Positions 19,225 to 27,159 of a stretch of 64,000 nucleotides of DNA are shown piece after piece (the stretch's first letter is position 1; every line of letters begins with the position of its first letter). Both the position numbers and the translations under genes were made by a program. This stretch comes from an uncultured Prevotellaceae bacterium (GTDB lineage: Bacteria; Bacteroidota; Bacteroidia; Bacteroidales; Muribaculaceae). The stretch lies in NCBI GenBank assembly GCA_900541935.1, contig UQLZ01000004.1:1-64000 (forward strand), in the 5' to 3' direction. The notes under the pieces are model-generated. The model had not been told where the DNA came from and did not search any database. It worked only from the letters and a program-made list of their open reading frames with translations.

Positions 19225-20229
19225 TTATACGGGAATTTTAAATTTGAAGCAGCGAGTAGCGTCAAATCTGGGCAATGCCATCAGTTGAATGTCCTTTTGA
19301 GAGTCTTCCAGCGTTTCTAAGCAATCTCCAACAGTAAATCCTTTTGCTTCTACTGCAGAGCGGACTTCTTTCAATGCCAATTCTGGTGTATTGTTATCCT
19401 TACTCAAATGGCACAGGAATACGTTTTTCAAACGACCTCCTGCTATAGTTGCAATAAATTCTGCGGCTTCTTTGTTGTCAAGGTGTCCAACATCGGAATA
19501 TATTCTGCTTTTCAAATATTCCGGATATTTGCCGTTTTCAAGCATCTTGGAATCATAATTGCTTTCGATAACAAGGTAGTCTGCGTCTTCCATATAGAAT
19601 CTTGCTCTATCAGTTATAGTTCCCATATCTGTTGAGAATACAAAGTTTGATTTTCCAAGTCTGATATTGAATCCAGAGTTGCAAGAAACGTCGTGTGAAA
19701 CGTTGAAAGCAGTAATCTCAAAATCTAAAATTTTGAAAGGAATTTCCTTATATATTGCAACATGATAGTCTTTTATTCGCCTGGATATATTGTGCTTTCG
19801 TAGAATGCCCTGTAGAACCCTGTTAGTGCAGAATAAAGCCATCTTGTATTTTCTTAGAAAAGTATATACATATTTTATATGGTCCATGTGTTCGTGGGTA
19901 AGGCAGATGCCTTTTATGGAACCCATTGGTATTCCGTTCTGAGTAAGAGCGTCAATAACCTGTTGCATGTCAACGCCGGCATCAATCAAGAAACCTCCTG
20001 CTTCAGTGCCTATATATGAGCAGTTGCCGCTGCTTCCACTGCCGAAACTCATAAATTTTAATGTCTTAACTTGGTTCAAGTCAACTATTGGAGTCTCCAG
20101 TTCTGATATTTCGCCGATTATTTTGTTTGCCCGCATATCGCGTCCTCCAGATATAATAGAGGGACTTTCTGGTGTTTCTTCCCCAAAGAGGGAATATTGT
20201 CGGGGGTTATATTTGGATTTTTTTGTCAT
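19225..20229 (-). CDS. MBL-fold metallo-hydrolase, WalJ/YycJ-like
   Basis: A metallo-beta-lactamase-fold hydrolase of the WalJ (YycJ) branch, which contains exonuclease-like proteins. Of 334 residues, the first 55 are a low-similarity extension seen in Bacteroidota. The fold starts at FMSFGSGSSGNC, with the metal motif THEHMDH at 111-117. Further ligand positions are in AFNVSHDV, STDMG and LCHLS. The C-terminus LPRFDATRCFKFKI is unlike the Firmicutes proteins. It starts 2 bp after the stop of the RsmI-like gene, so the two form an operon. A role in DNA repair or cell-wall homeostasis is known only for relatives. Confidence 0.87.
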   Translation of the reverse strand: MTKKSKYNPRQYSLFGEETPESPSIISGGRDMRANKIIGEISELETPIVDLNQVKTLKFMSFGSGSSGNCSYIGTEAGGFLIDAGVDMQQVIDALTQNGIPMGSIKGICLTHEHMDHIKYVYTFLRKYKMALFCTNRVLQGILRKHNISRRIKDYHVAIYKEIPFKILDFEITAFNVSHDVSCNSGFNIRLGKSNFVFSTDMGTITDRARFYMEDADYLVIESNYDSKMLENGKYPEYLKSRIYSDVGHLDNKEAAEFIATIAGGRLKNVFLCHLSKDNNTPELALKEVRSAVEAKGFTVGDCLETLEDSQKDIQLMALPRFDATRCFKFKIPV

Positions 20230-20231
20230 GA

Positions 20232-20933
20232 TTAGCGGTATAGTAGGAATATTGCAGGTTTCTTTTCTAATATTGTTTTTGAACGAGCCCAGTCATAAAT
20301 AGTTTTGGTTACAATAAATTCAGATTGCCCTGTAATGTCAAGGGCTACGCATAGTTTTAAGTCTTTTCTTACTGTTTTGCAAATTTCTTCCAGTAACCTG
20401 TTGTTTCTGTATGGCGTTTCAATAAAGATTTGAGTTTGTCCACTAAGAATATTTCTTTCCATTTCATGGAATTTTTTTACCTTTTTGCCGGTATCGATAG
20501 GCAGATATCCTTGAAATGCAAATGATTGACCGTTAAAGCCTGAAGCCATTAAAGCCATAAGAATGCTTGATGGGCCAACAAGAGGAATGACTTTTATCCC
20601 TTTTTCTTGTGCCATTGCAACGACGTCGGCACCCGGGTCCGCTATCGCAGGGCATCCTGCTTCAGAAATAACACCCATTGCTTGGCCTGATATGAGTGGG
20701 TCAAGATAGTTTATTATATCTTCTCTGTGGGTATGTTCGTCAAGGGTGTAGAAGGTCAGTTCGTCTATATTTATCGACTTGTCGCATTTTTTTAGAAACC
20801 GGCGTGCAGAACGCTCGTTTTCAACGATAAAATGCTTTATCTCTTTAACTATTGCAAAATTATATGCTGGAAGAACCTTTTCTAATGGTTCCTCGCTCAA
20901 CATAACAGGTATCAAATATAATGCTGCTTCCAT
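20232..20933 (-). CDS. RsmI-like SAM-dependent methyltransferase (tetrapyrrole methylase fold)
   Basis: Short RsmI-family protein, 233 residues. RsmI proper 2'-O-methylates C1402 of 16S rRNA. The SAM-binding loop GVISEAGCPAIADPGADVV (about residues 87-105) and VGPSSILMALMASG (about 118-131) are the family signatures. The N-terminal GTG/GD loop of canonical RsmI is less clear, as in the Bacteroidota-specific short branch, so the exact substrate is not certain. First gene of a two-gene operon with the MBL hydrolase and preceded by a good promoter. Confidence 0.85.
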   Translation of the reverse strand: MEAALYLIPVMLSEEPLEKVLPAYNFAIVKEIKHFIVENERSARRFLKKCDKSINIDELTFYTLDEHTHREDIINYLDPLISGQAMGVISEAGCPAIADPGADVVAMAQEKGIKVIPLVGPSSILMALMASGFNGQSFAFQGYLPIDTGKKVKKFHEMERNILSGQTQIFIETPYRNNRLLEEICKTVRKDLKLCVALDITGQSEFIVTKTIYDWARSKTILEKKPAIFLLYR

Positions 20934-20953
20934 GTTTTTTGTTATTCAAACTA

Positions 20954-20984
20954 CAAAAATACGAAATACTCCACTAATATCAAA
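20954..20984 (-). promoter_or_regulatory. Promoter of the RsmI-like/WalJ-like operon
   Basis: On the minus strand, TTTG (plus 20981-20984) lies 19 bp before TATTTTTG (plus 20954-20961). Both fit the consensus. The ATG is about 20 bases further on. Confidence 0.75.
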
Positions 20985-21230
20985 AACGAAGTTCCAGTTT
21001 CATATATTTATAGATGGTGATTTTGCAAACTGATGGAGCAAAAGACTTTTGTCGTTGCAACTATTGCTTTTTTCATGCGGTAGCGAGGAAAAGGATTTTT
21101 ATGAATTTCTAAACTTATGTTTTCAAACATAAAAAGGCCAAATGATTCTGGAATTATTTGATAAATAGGGTTTTAAATGCTCTGTTTGAAGTCATTTTGA
21201 AGTGGATTAGGTCAAAAAGGACCCTAAAAT
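20985..21230. other. Non-coding spacer between divergent promoters
   Basis: The 375-bp spacer (20934-21308) between the divergent RsmI-like and secDF genes holds their two promoters. Apart from a small inverted repeat TATGTTT/AAACATA near 21117, the middle part shows no gene, repeat or stable hairpin that I can support. Confidence 0.6.
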
Positions 21231-21261
21231 TTTCTAACTTGAAATAATTAATGTATATTTG
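21231..21261 (+). promoter_or_regulatory. Promoter of secDF
   Basis: TTTC at 21231-21234 (three of four bases of TTTG) lies 19 bp before TATATTTG (21254-21261). The secDF ATG is 47 bp downstream. Confidence 0.65.
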
Positions 21262-21308
21262 CACGCTATTATTGCTAAATTGAAAATTAAAATAAAATAT
21301 TAAACAAA

Positions 21309-24212
21309 ATGCAAAGTAAAGGTTTTATCAGAGTGCTTACTATCTTGCTCGCCCTTGTCTGCGTATTTTATCTTTCATTCTCTTTCGTGACTGGCAATAT
21401 CGAAGACGATGCTGCTGCTTACGCCTCAAAAGTGGAGAAAGATGTAAATTCTCAAAAGTACAAGGATGCTTACAAGATGTATCTTGACTCTATTGGTAAC
21501 GAGAAAGTGTACCTTGGTTACACTTACAATGAAGCGAGAGAAAAACAAATTGGTTTGGGTCTTGACTTGAAGGGCGGTATGAATGTAACTCTTCAAATTT
21601 CAGTTCCTGATATCTTAAGAACTCTCTCAAAAGAAAATCCGGATCCAAAATTTAACCAGGCTATCGCTAATGCTGAAAAGAGCAAAGCAAAAGATTTCGT
21701 TGCTGCATTCTGTGCAGAATACGAACAGTTGGCACCAGGTGCTCAACTTGCTCAAATTTTCAGATCTATTGAGCGTGTAAAACCAGGCGATTCTAACGAG
21801 GCTGTAGAAAAAGTCTTGAAGGAAGAGGTTGGTGCTATGGTTGATAACTCATATAACACTCTTCGTACTCGTATCGACCGTTTTGGCGTTGTTGCTCCTA
21901 ATATCAAGAAAATGGAGCGTGATGGTCAAATCCTTCTTGAACTTCCGGGTATCAAAGAACCGGAGCGTGTCCGTAAGTTGCTCCAAGGTTCTGCTAACCT
22001 TGAGTTCTATGAAACATATAACGCCCAAGACCTTCAAGGCGTTTTGGCTCAATTGAGCGACGCTGCTGCTAAAGAAGTTACTGCTGAAGAGGTAAATGCA
22101 GATACAGCAAAAGTTGTTGCTGACTCTGCAACTGTTGCTACTAAGGAGGATTTGAAGAAGGCTGAACCACAAGGTCGCTCTTTGGCTGCAATGCTTTGGG
22201 CTAATGGTCAATTCGGTGGCCCTGTCGTTGGTACTGTTAATGTTCAGGATACTGCTGCTGTTAACGCTATCCTTAATTCATCTGCTGCTAAGCAACTTCT
22301 TCCAACAAACCTTAAATTGGCTTGGTCTGTTAAGGGCGTTGATGCTAAGGATCGTTTGTATCAATTGGTAGCGCTGAAGACTCAAGCAGGCAAACCACGT
22401 CTTGGTGGTGATGTTGTTGAGGACGCAAGTTATGAGTTCGACAATCTTCAAGGTAACGTCGTTAACATGTCAATGAATAACGAAGGTTCACGCCGTTGGG
22501 CTCAAATTACACAAGAAAACCTTGGCAAGAGCGTTGCTATTGTTCTTGACGATCAAGTATATTCATTCCCAACTGTTAACTCAGTTATCGAAGGCGGTCG
22601 CTCTCAAATTACTGGTAACTTCACTCCTGAAGAAGCAAGTGACTTGGCAAACGTTTTGAAATCTGGTAAGATGGCTGCTAAGGTCAACATCGTAAGCGAA
22701 TCAGTTATCGGTCCGTCTCTTGGTCAACAGGCTATTGAATCAGGTATCTGGTCATTTGTAATTGCATTGGTAGCATTGATGCTATTTATGATTGCATTCT
22801 ATGGCTTTACTCCTGCGATGGTTGCTAACTGCTGCTTGATTATCAACCTGTTCTTTACTCTTGGTATTCTTGCTTCATTCCAGGCTGTATTGACGCTTTC
22901 TGGTATTGCCGGTATCGTCCTTTCTCTTGGTATGGCTGTTGATGCTAACGTGTTGATTTTCGAAAGAACAAAAGAAGAACTTCGTGCTGGAAAGAATGTG
23001 AAGTCTGCTCTTGCTGACGGTTACAAAAATGCATTCTCTGCAATCTTCGACTCTAACTTGACTTCTGTTATTACTGCAATTATCTTGCTTGTTTACGGTA
23101 CAGGTCTTATTAAGGGTTTTGCAACAACTTTGCTTATCAGCATTATCTGCTCATTCTATAGTGCAATTTTCTTGTCAAGACTTGCATTCGAGTGGTTGCT
23201 TACAAAACAAAAATATCAGAACCTCAAGTTTACTACTAAATTCAGTGAGAATTTCTTGAAGGGTACACAAATCAACTTCCTTGGCCAACGCAAGAAAGCG
23301 TGGACAATTATTGCTGTTGTTATTGCAGTTGTTGTTGCTTCTTTCGTATTTAAGGGAATTGACAAGGGTATTGATTTCTCTGGCGGTAGAAACTATATCG
23401 TTCAATTTGATCACGATGTTAAGACTGCAGAAATTGCTGACCAGTTGGAACCTTTGTTCCCAGAATCTTCTCTTTCTGTAATTACTATTGATAACGATTC
23501 TAAAGTTCGTATCTCTACTAACTACAAGATTGCTGACGAAACTGAAGGCGTTGACGATGAGGTTATGCAATTGCTTTATAAGGGTCTTGCAAAAGAATTG
23601 AACGGAATGTCTTATGATGATTTCAGTGTATCTAATGAAGAAGTAGGTGTTGTATTGACTGAAAAGGTTGGTCCAAGTATCGCTTCTGATATGACAACCG
23701 GTGCTGTTTGGGCTGTTTTGCTTTCTCTTATTGCAATCGCTCTTTACATCTTGTTGCGTTTCCGTGATATTTCATTCTCTGTTGGTGCGTTGGCTTCTTT
23801 GGCATTTACTTCATTCGTGATTATCGGTTTCTACTCTTTGTTCAGCGGAATCCTTCCGTTCTCAATGGAAATCGACCAATCTTTCATCGCCGCTATCCTT
23901 ACTATAATCGGTTATGCAATTAACGATACAGTGGTTGTGTTTGACCGTGTTCGCGAAATGATTGGCCTCTATCCTAAATCTGATAGAGAAGAAATTATCA
24001 ACAAGTCTTTGAATACGACTTTGACCCGTACAATTATGACTTCTGTAACAACAACTCTTGTGTTGCTCTGCATCTTCATCTTTGGTGGCGAAACAATCAG
24101 GAGTTTCACCTTCGCAATGTTGTTCGGTGTTATAATCGGTACTCTTTCTACTATATATGTTGCTACTCCGATTGCATTCGTAATGCAAAAGAGAAAAATT
24201 GCTAAAAAGTAA
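21309..24212 (+). CDS. secDF: Fused protein translocase subunit SecDF
   Basis: A proton-driven accessory subunit of the Sec translocon that helps pull preproteins across the inner membrane. A single 967-residue polypeptide carries SecD then SecF, the usual form in Bacteroidota. The SecD part has one N-terminal helix, the GLDLKGGMNVTL motif (about residues 80-91), a large periplasmic domain, and five helices with SLGMAVDANVLIFERTKEE. The SecF half begins near residue 640 with FKGIDKGIDFSGG. It ends with the GYAINDTVVVFDRVRE motif and a basic tail. It is monocistronic, with its own promoter and a UUCG-loop terminator. Confidence 0.98.
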   Translation: MQSKGFIRVLTILLALVCVFYLSFSFVTGNIEDDAAAYASKVEKDVNSQKYKDAYKMYLDSIGNEKVYLGYTYNEAREKQIGLGLDLKGGMNVTLQISVPDILRTLSKENPDPKFNQAIANAEKSKAKDFVAAFCAEYEQLAPGAQLAQIFRSIERVKPGDSNEAVEKVLKEEVGAMVDNSYNTLRTRIDRFGVVAPNIKKMERDGQILLELPGIKEPERVRKLLQGSANLEFYETYNAQDLQGVLAQLSDAAAKEVTAEEVNADTAKVVADSATVATKEDLKKAEPQGRSLAAMLWANGQFGGPVVGTVNVQDTAAVNAILNSSAAKQLLPTNLKLAWSVKGVDAKDRLYQLVALKTQAGKPRLGGDVVEDASYEFDNLQGNVVNMSMNNEGSRRWAQITQENLGKSVAIVLDDQVYSFPTVNSVIEGGRSQITGNFTPEEASDLANVLKSGKMAAKVNIVSESVIGPSLGQQAIESGIWSFVIALVALMLFMIAFYGFTPAMVANCCLIINLFFTLGILASFQAVLTLSGIAGIVLSLGMAVDANVLIFERTKEELRAGKNVKSALADGYKNAFSAIFDSNLTSVITAIILLVYGTGLIKGFATTLLISIICSFYSAIFLSRLAFEWLLTKQKYQNLKFTTKFSENFLKGTQINFLGQRKKAWTIIAVVIAVVVASFVFKGIDKGIDFSGGRNYIVQFDHDVKTAEIADQLEPLFPESSLSVITIDNDSKVRISTNYKIADETEGVDDEVMQLLYKGLAKELNGMSYDDFSVSNEEVGVVLTEKVGPSIASDMTTGAVWAVLLSLIAIALYILLRFRDISFSVGALASLAFTSFVIIGFYSLFSGILPFSMEIDQSFIAAILTIIGYAINDTVVVFDRVREMIGLYPKSDREEIINKSLNTTLTRTIMTSVTTTLVLLCIFIFGGETIRSFTFAMLFGVIIGTLSTIYVATPIAFVMQKRKIAKK

Positions 24213-24240
24213 CAAAGTAGTAAATCTACAATGACAAATA

Positions 24241-24272
24241 AAAGGCAATATCTTCGGGTATTGCCTTTTTTT
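24241..24272 (+). terminator. Terminator of secDF with a UUCG tetraloop
   Basis: The stem GGCAATATC/GGTATTGCC is closed over a TTCG loop (24253-24256) and followed by seven T residues. C(UUCG)G is an especially stable tetraloop. It lies 29 bp after the secDF stop. Confidence 0.95.
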
Positions 24273-24349
24273 GTGCTCATTTTTGTTGCTGTGTAACAAA
24301 TTTGTTTGTTAGTGAAGCAAATTTTATATAGTTTGTTTTGAGAATGGAC

Positions 24350-24357
24350 TACATTTG
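24350..24357 (+). promoter_or_regulatory. Possible promoter of a small RNA
   Basis: TACATTTG matches the TAnnTTTG box exactly. A TTTG occurs upstream (24332-24335), but at 14 bp spacing instead of 19-21, so the -33 element is doubtful. No open reading frame follows before the terminator at 24529-24566. Confidence 0.4.
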
Positions 24358-24359
24358 CA

Positions 24360-24566
24360 TTGTAAATATTAGGTATAAAAAGAGGTAATTGCAATCATTG
24401 TTCCTTATGTGTTTTAAAGTTAGGCTGAGTATTCTGAGATTTACTCGTTTTTACAATGGTTTTAGGTGGTTAATTGATATTAGGTAATTTGTTGTGAGAT
24501 TGCTTCCTCTTATAGGCGTTAAGAAAGGAAAGAACTGTGTCAATATTATTCGATGCAGTTCTTTTT
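24360..24566 (+). ncRNA. Candidate small RNA, 6S-like outline
   Basis: After the secDF terminator, a -7-like box (24350-24357) and a second plus-strand terminator (24529-24566) bracket about 205 bases without a gene. The interval can fold on itself over a long distance. AAGAGG (24380-24385) and GCAATC (24391-24396) pair in order with GATTGC (24498-24503) and CCTCTT (24506-24511). A small apical hairpin GAGTA/TACTC lies in between. A closing stem, a large open centre and an apical hairpin is the general outline of 6S RNA, but I cannot confirm the family. It could also be a decayed region with chance pairing. Confidence 0.35.
24529..24566 (+). terminator. Second plus-strand terminator downstream of secDF
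   Basis: Arms AAAGAACTG (24529-24537) and CAGTTCTTT (24556-24564) form a 9-bp stem over a loose 18-base loop, followed by T-rich sequence (TTTTTATTTTAT). Since secDF already ends at 24272, a separate plus-strand terminator here implies another transcript. Confidence 0.65.
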
Positions 24567-24661
24567 ATTTTATGATTGCAAGGATGGTATGATTTTGGAA
24601 TTATTTAGTAAGAGGAATTGGTGTTTGCTGGTAAAACAGATGCGATTGCTTTATTTGTTGG

Positions 24662-25342
24662 CTAAGGCATAACTTTATAGTGCTGTTTAGCATGATTTCG
24701 GCTGCAGTAGTTAAAGTGCCACCATTCGGAAGGCAATGGTCTGAAACCTGCTTTTTTCATAACTTTTCTAAGCAATAGTCTGTTTTGCAGTTCTTTCTTG
24801 CTTATTTTTCCACGTTTGACAAGAGCTTGTTCGTTTGTTATTCCTGCTTCATAGCCAAGGTGGTCAAATTCTGTTCCCATTGGCAGAGGGATGCCGTTTC
24901 CGTCAATAATGGTTATATCAACCGCGAGTCCGTAATTATGCAAGCCACCGCCACGTGCAGGGTTTGAAACGTATTTCTGTTTGTTTGTTCCCTTGACTTT
25001 GTCCCACATTCTTTTTTGAACGCTCATTGGGCGACCTGCGTCATATACTATCAATGAATATTCCGGTCTTTCGGCTTTTAGCAGTTTTTGTGCTTTCTTG
25101 AGGCAACGCATTGCATCAGGATGCAGAAATGCCTCTTTTAGGTCACCGTAAAGCACTGTGCCTACGAAATTGTCTGCTGTAGTGTATTTCAAGTCTATAG
25201 GCATATCAGGAATCTCTGTTTCGATATTTTGCCAGCCAAGGGATTGCATTTTTTGTGCAGTCTGGCTAAGTTGCTGGCAGTAGGCGGCAGTTGACCACAT
25301 TAGCAAGAATGCTGCCAGTATCGGTTTTATTGATTTTGTCAT
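24662..25342 (-). CDS. ddpX: D-alanyl-D-alanine dipeptidase, VanX/DdpX type (peptidase M15)
   Basis: Zinc dipeptidase that splits D-Ala-D-Ala. It has 226 residues with a cleavable signal peptide (to about residue 22, YCQQ), so it acts in the periplasm on peptides from cell-wall turnover. The zinc ligands of the family are visible: GLHNYGLAVD gives His135 and Asp142, and EWWHF gives catalytic Glu206 and His209. The conserved YDAGRPMSVQ (100-109) is also present. There are no van genes nearby, so a nutritional or recycling role is more likely than glycopeptide resistance (inference). A TAATTTTG box lies upstream on the minus strand (plus 25366-25373) without a clear -33. Confidence 0.93.
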   Translation of the reverse strand: MTKSIKPILAAFLLMWSTAAYCQQLSQTAQKMQSLGWQNIETEIPDMPIDLKYTTADNFVGTVLYGDLKEAFLHPDAMRCLKKAQKLLKAERPEYSLIVYDAGRPMSVQKRMWDKVKGTNKQKYVSNPARGGGLHNYGLAVDITIIDGNGIPLPMGTEFDHLGYEAGITNEQALVKRGKISKKELQNRLLLRKVMKKAGFRPLPSEWWHFNYCSRNHAKQHYKVMP

Positions 25343-25427
25343 TGTTAAAGGTGAGTTATATGCCGCAAAATTAGTATAAATTCGGCATTTTGTTGTACCT
25401 TTATATTGTTTTAATATTAAGATAATT

Positions 25428-26198
25428 ATGAAAATAGGATTAGTTCAGCACAATATATTGTGGTCTGCCAAGCAGGCTAATTTGGAGAAGATTAGGAGTC
25501 TGATTGATTCGGCACCTGGTGCTGATGTATATGTCTTGCCGGAAATGTTTGCAACAGGCTTCTCGATGAAGCCTGAGCGGATTGCGGAGTCTTATCCTGG
25601 AGAAGTTGTTGCGTGGATGACCGATCTTGCCAGAGAAAAGTCTGCGGCAATTATAGGAAGCGTTTCCGTTGAGGAAGGAGGAAATTATTATAACCGTTTG
25701 ATAATGGCAAAACCCGATGGGGCGGTAGAATACTATGACAAGAGGCATCTTTTCTCTTTTGCAGGCGAAGACGGCAAGTACGCTTGCGGAAAAGAGCGGA
25801 AAGTTTTTGAGTTCCACGGTGTCAGGTTTTTGCCGTTGGTGTGCTATGATTTGCGTTTCCCTGTATGGTCGCGTAATCATTCCGATTATGATGTTGCGAT
25901 ATATGTTGCCAGTTGGCCTGACGAAAGAAAGTATGCTTGGCAAACATTGCTTCGTGCGAGGGCTATAGAAAACCAGTGCTATGTTCTTGGCGTCAACAGG
26001 GTAGGGTCAGACCCCGTTTCGGTGTATTCTGGGTATAGTGTGGCATTGGGGCCTGATGGGATGCCGATTGCAGAGTGCGAACCAGGGAAAGAAGTTGCAG
26101 TAATTGCCGATGTTGATATGGAAAAACTTGGTGAATATAGAAAGAAATACCCGTTTTTAAGAGATGCCGATTGGGATAAAGATGATTTTGTGTGGTAA
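25428..26198 (+). CDS. Carbon-nitrogen hydrolase, omega-amidase/YafV-like
   Basis: Cytoplasmic nitrilase-superfamily amidase, 256 residues, a normal length for the family. The catalytic triad is clear: Glu39 in VLPEMFATGFSM, Lys105 in YYDKRHLFSF, and Cys139 in VCYDLRFPVW. The last motif and the HLFSFAGE segment are typical of omega-amidase (NIT2/YafV), which hydrolyses alpha-ketoglutaramate and alpha-ketosuccinamate in metabolite repair. Substrate is inferred from the family. It is a single gene, divergent from the dipeptidase. Confidence 0.9.
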   Translation: MKIGLVQHNILWSAKQANLEKIRSLIDSAPGADVYVLPEMFATGFSMKPERIAESYPGEVVAWMTDLAREKSAAIIGSVSVEEGGNYYNRLIMAKPDGAVEYYDKRHLFSFAGEDGKYACGKERKVFEFHGVRFLPLVCYDLRFPVWSRNHSDYDVAIYVASWPDERKYAWQTLLRARAIENQCYVLGVNRVGSDPVSVYSGYSVALGPDGMPIAECEPGKEVAVIADVDMEKLGEYRKKYPFLRDADWDKDDFVW

Positions 26199-26253
26199 GT
26201 GGCGAATAAATAGAAAGAAAATTAGGTAAATAGATGAAAAATCAGATTAATTC

Positions 26254-26285
26254 TTTCAGAAAATGATTTTTATATATTACCTTTG
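26254..26285 (+). promoter_or_regulatory. Promoter of the TPR protein gene
   Basis: TTTC (26254-26257) lies 20 bp before TACCTTTG (26278-26285), which fits TAnnTTTG. The ATG is 40 bp downstream. Confidence 0.65.
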
Positions 26286-26325
26286 TCGTTCGTGATAAAT
26301 TAGGAAAATAAAAAACTAAAATAAA

Positions 26326-27009
26326 ATGGCAAAAGAAAGCAAAAAGCAAGAAACACGCACTTCAATCGATGAATTGAACGAGTCACTATCAGGCTTGGAG
26401 CAACGTGTTGAGCAAAACAAAAAATCTGTGATTTGGTACGCAGTAGCGTTATTGGTAGTTATTGGTCTTGGTCTAGGCTATTATTACGGCAAAAAGTCTG
26501 CTAAGGAAGATGCAGGCGAAATGATTGGCAAGGCTGACATTGAACTTATGCAAGGCAACGATTCAGTAGCGTTAGCACAATATCAGGCAGTTGCAGCTGA
26601 GTACAGCAATGGGGTTGCTAACCGTGCAAATCTTAATGCTGCAATTCTTCTTTACCAAAAAGGTAACTATGAAGAGGCTTTGAAGGCTGTTGAAAACTAT
26701 GATGTAGAAGAAGAACTTGTTGGTGCTGCTTCTCAATCATTGAAAGGTGACTGTCTTGTTAACTTGAAAAAGTATGACGAAGCAGTTGCTGCTTACGACG
26801 AGGCTATCTCTGTTGCTAACGGTAACGAACTTTATGCACCGGTATTCATGATGAAGAAAGCAACAGTTCTTAGCGCACAACAGAAATACTCAGATGCTGC
26901 TGCTATCTATCAAAATATCAAGGATAACTATAGCAAGTACGTTAATGCATACCGCGTAAACATTGACAAATACATTGACCGTGCAAACTATTTGGCTGGT
27001 AACAAGTAA
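26326..27009 (+). CDS. Membrane-anchored tetratricopeptide repeat protein
   Basis: 227 residues: a charged N-terminal segment (about 1-34), one membrane helix (VIWYAVALLVVIGLGLGYYY, about 35-54), then periplasmic TPR-like helices to the end. Repeats with the A/Y/G pattern are visible, for example LLYQKGNYEEALKAVENY and LVNLKKYDEAVAAYDEAIS. The layout (one helix followed by a TPR domain) resembles YfgM-like proteins that assist periplasmic folding, but the similarity is architectural only. It has its own promoter and a terminator. Confidence 0.8.
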   Translation: MAKESKKQETRTSIDELNESLSGLEQRVEQNKKSVIWYAVALLVVIGLGLGYYYGKKSAKEDAGEMIGKADIELMQGNDSVALAQYQAVAAEYSNGVANRANLNAAILLYQKGNYEEALKAVENYDVEEELVGAASQSLKGDCLVNLKKYDEAVAAYDEAISVANGNELYAPVFMMKKATVLSAQQKYSDAAAIYQNIKDNYSKYVNAYRVNIDKYIDRANYLAGNK

Positions 27010-27029
27010 TATTTGACAAAAATTCTATA

Positions 27030-27068
27030 ACAAGGGTTGTGCCAATGGTGCAACCCTTGTCGCTTTTA
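27030..27068 (+). terminator. Terminator after the TPR gene
   Basis: A 14-bp stem (27030-27043 with 27047-27060; core ACAAGGGTTG/CAACCCTTGT, with G-T pairs near the loop) is closed by a 3-base loop. It is followed by a modest T-rich stretch (CGCTTTTATA). Confidence 0.8.
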
Positions 27069-27100
27069 TATATGTTGTTGGAAAAAAAGCGGATAATTCT

Positions 27101-27131
27101 TTTGAATTGTATTCGGATTAGAGTAATTTTG
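27101..27131 (+). promoter_or_regulatory. Promoter of the pyrG-yidC operon
   Basis: TTTG (27101-27104) lies exactly 19 bp before TAATTTTG (27124-27131); both are consensus. The GTG start of pyrG is 29 bp downstream. Confidence 0.8.
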
Positions 27132-27159
27132 CAGAATAATTAATAAAATGCAGTAGATT

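Noticed and set aside
19108..19320. Plus-strand frame of 70 codons between the acyltransferase and WalJ-like genes
   Set aside because: It runs into the minus-strand WalJ-like gene, and the protein has no recognisable features.
24662..25342. Vancomycin resistance (VanX) function
   Set aside because: No vanHA, ligase or two-component genes are nearby and the protein has a signal peptide, so a periplasmic wall-peptide role is more likely.
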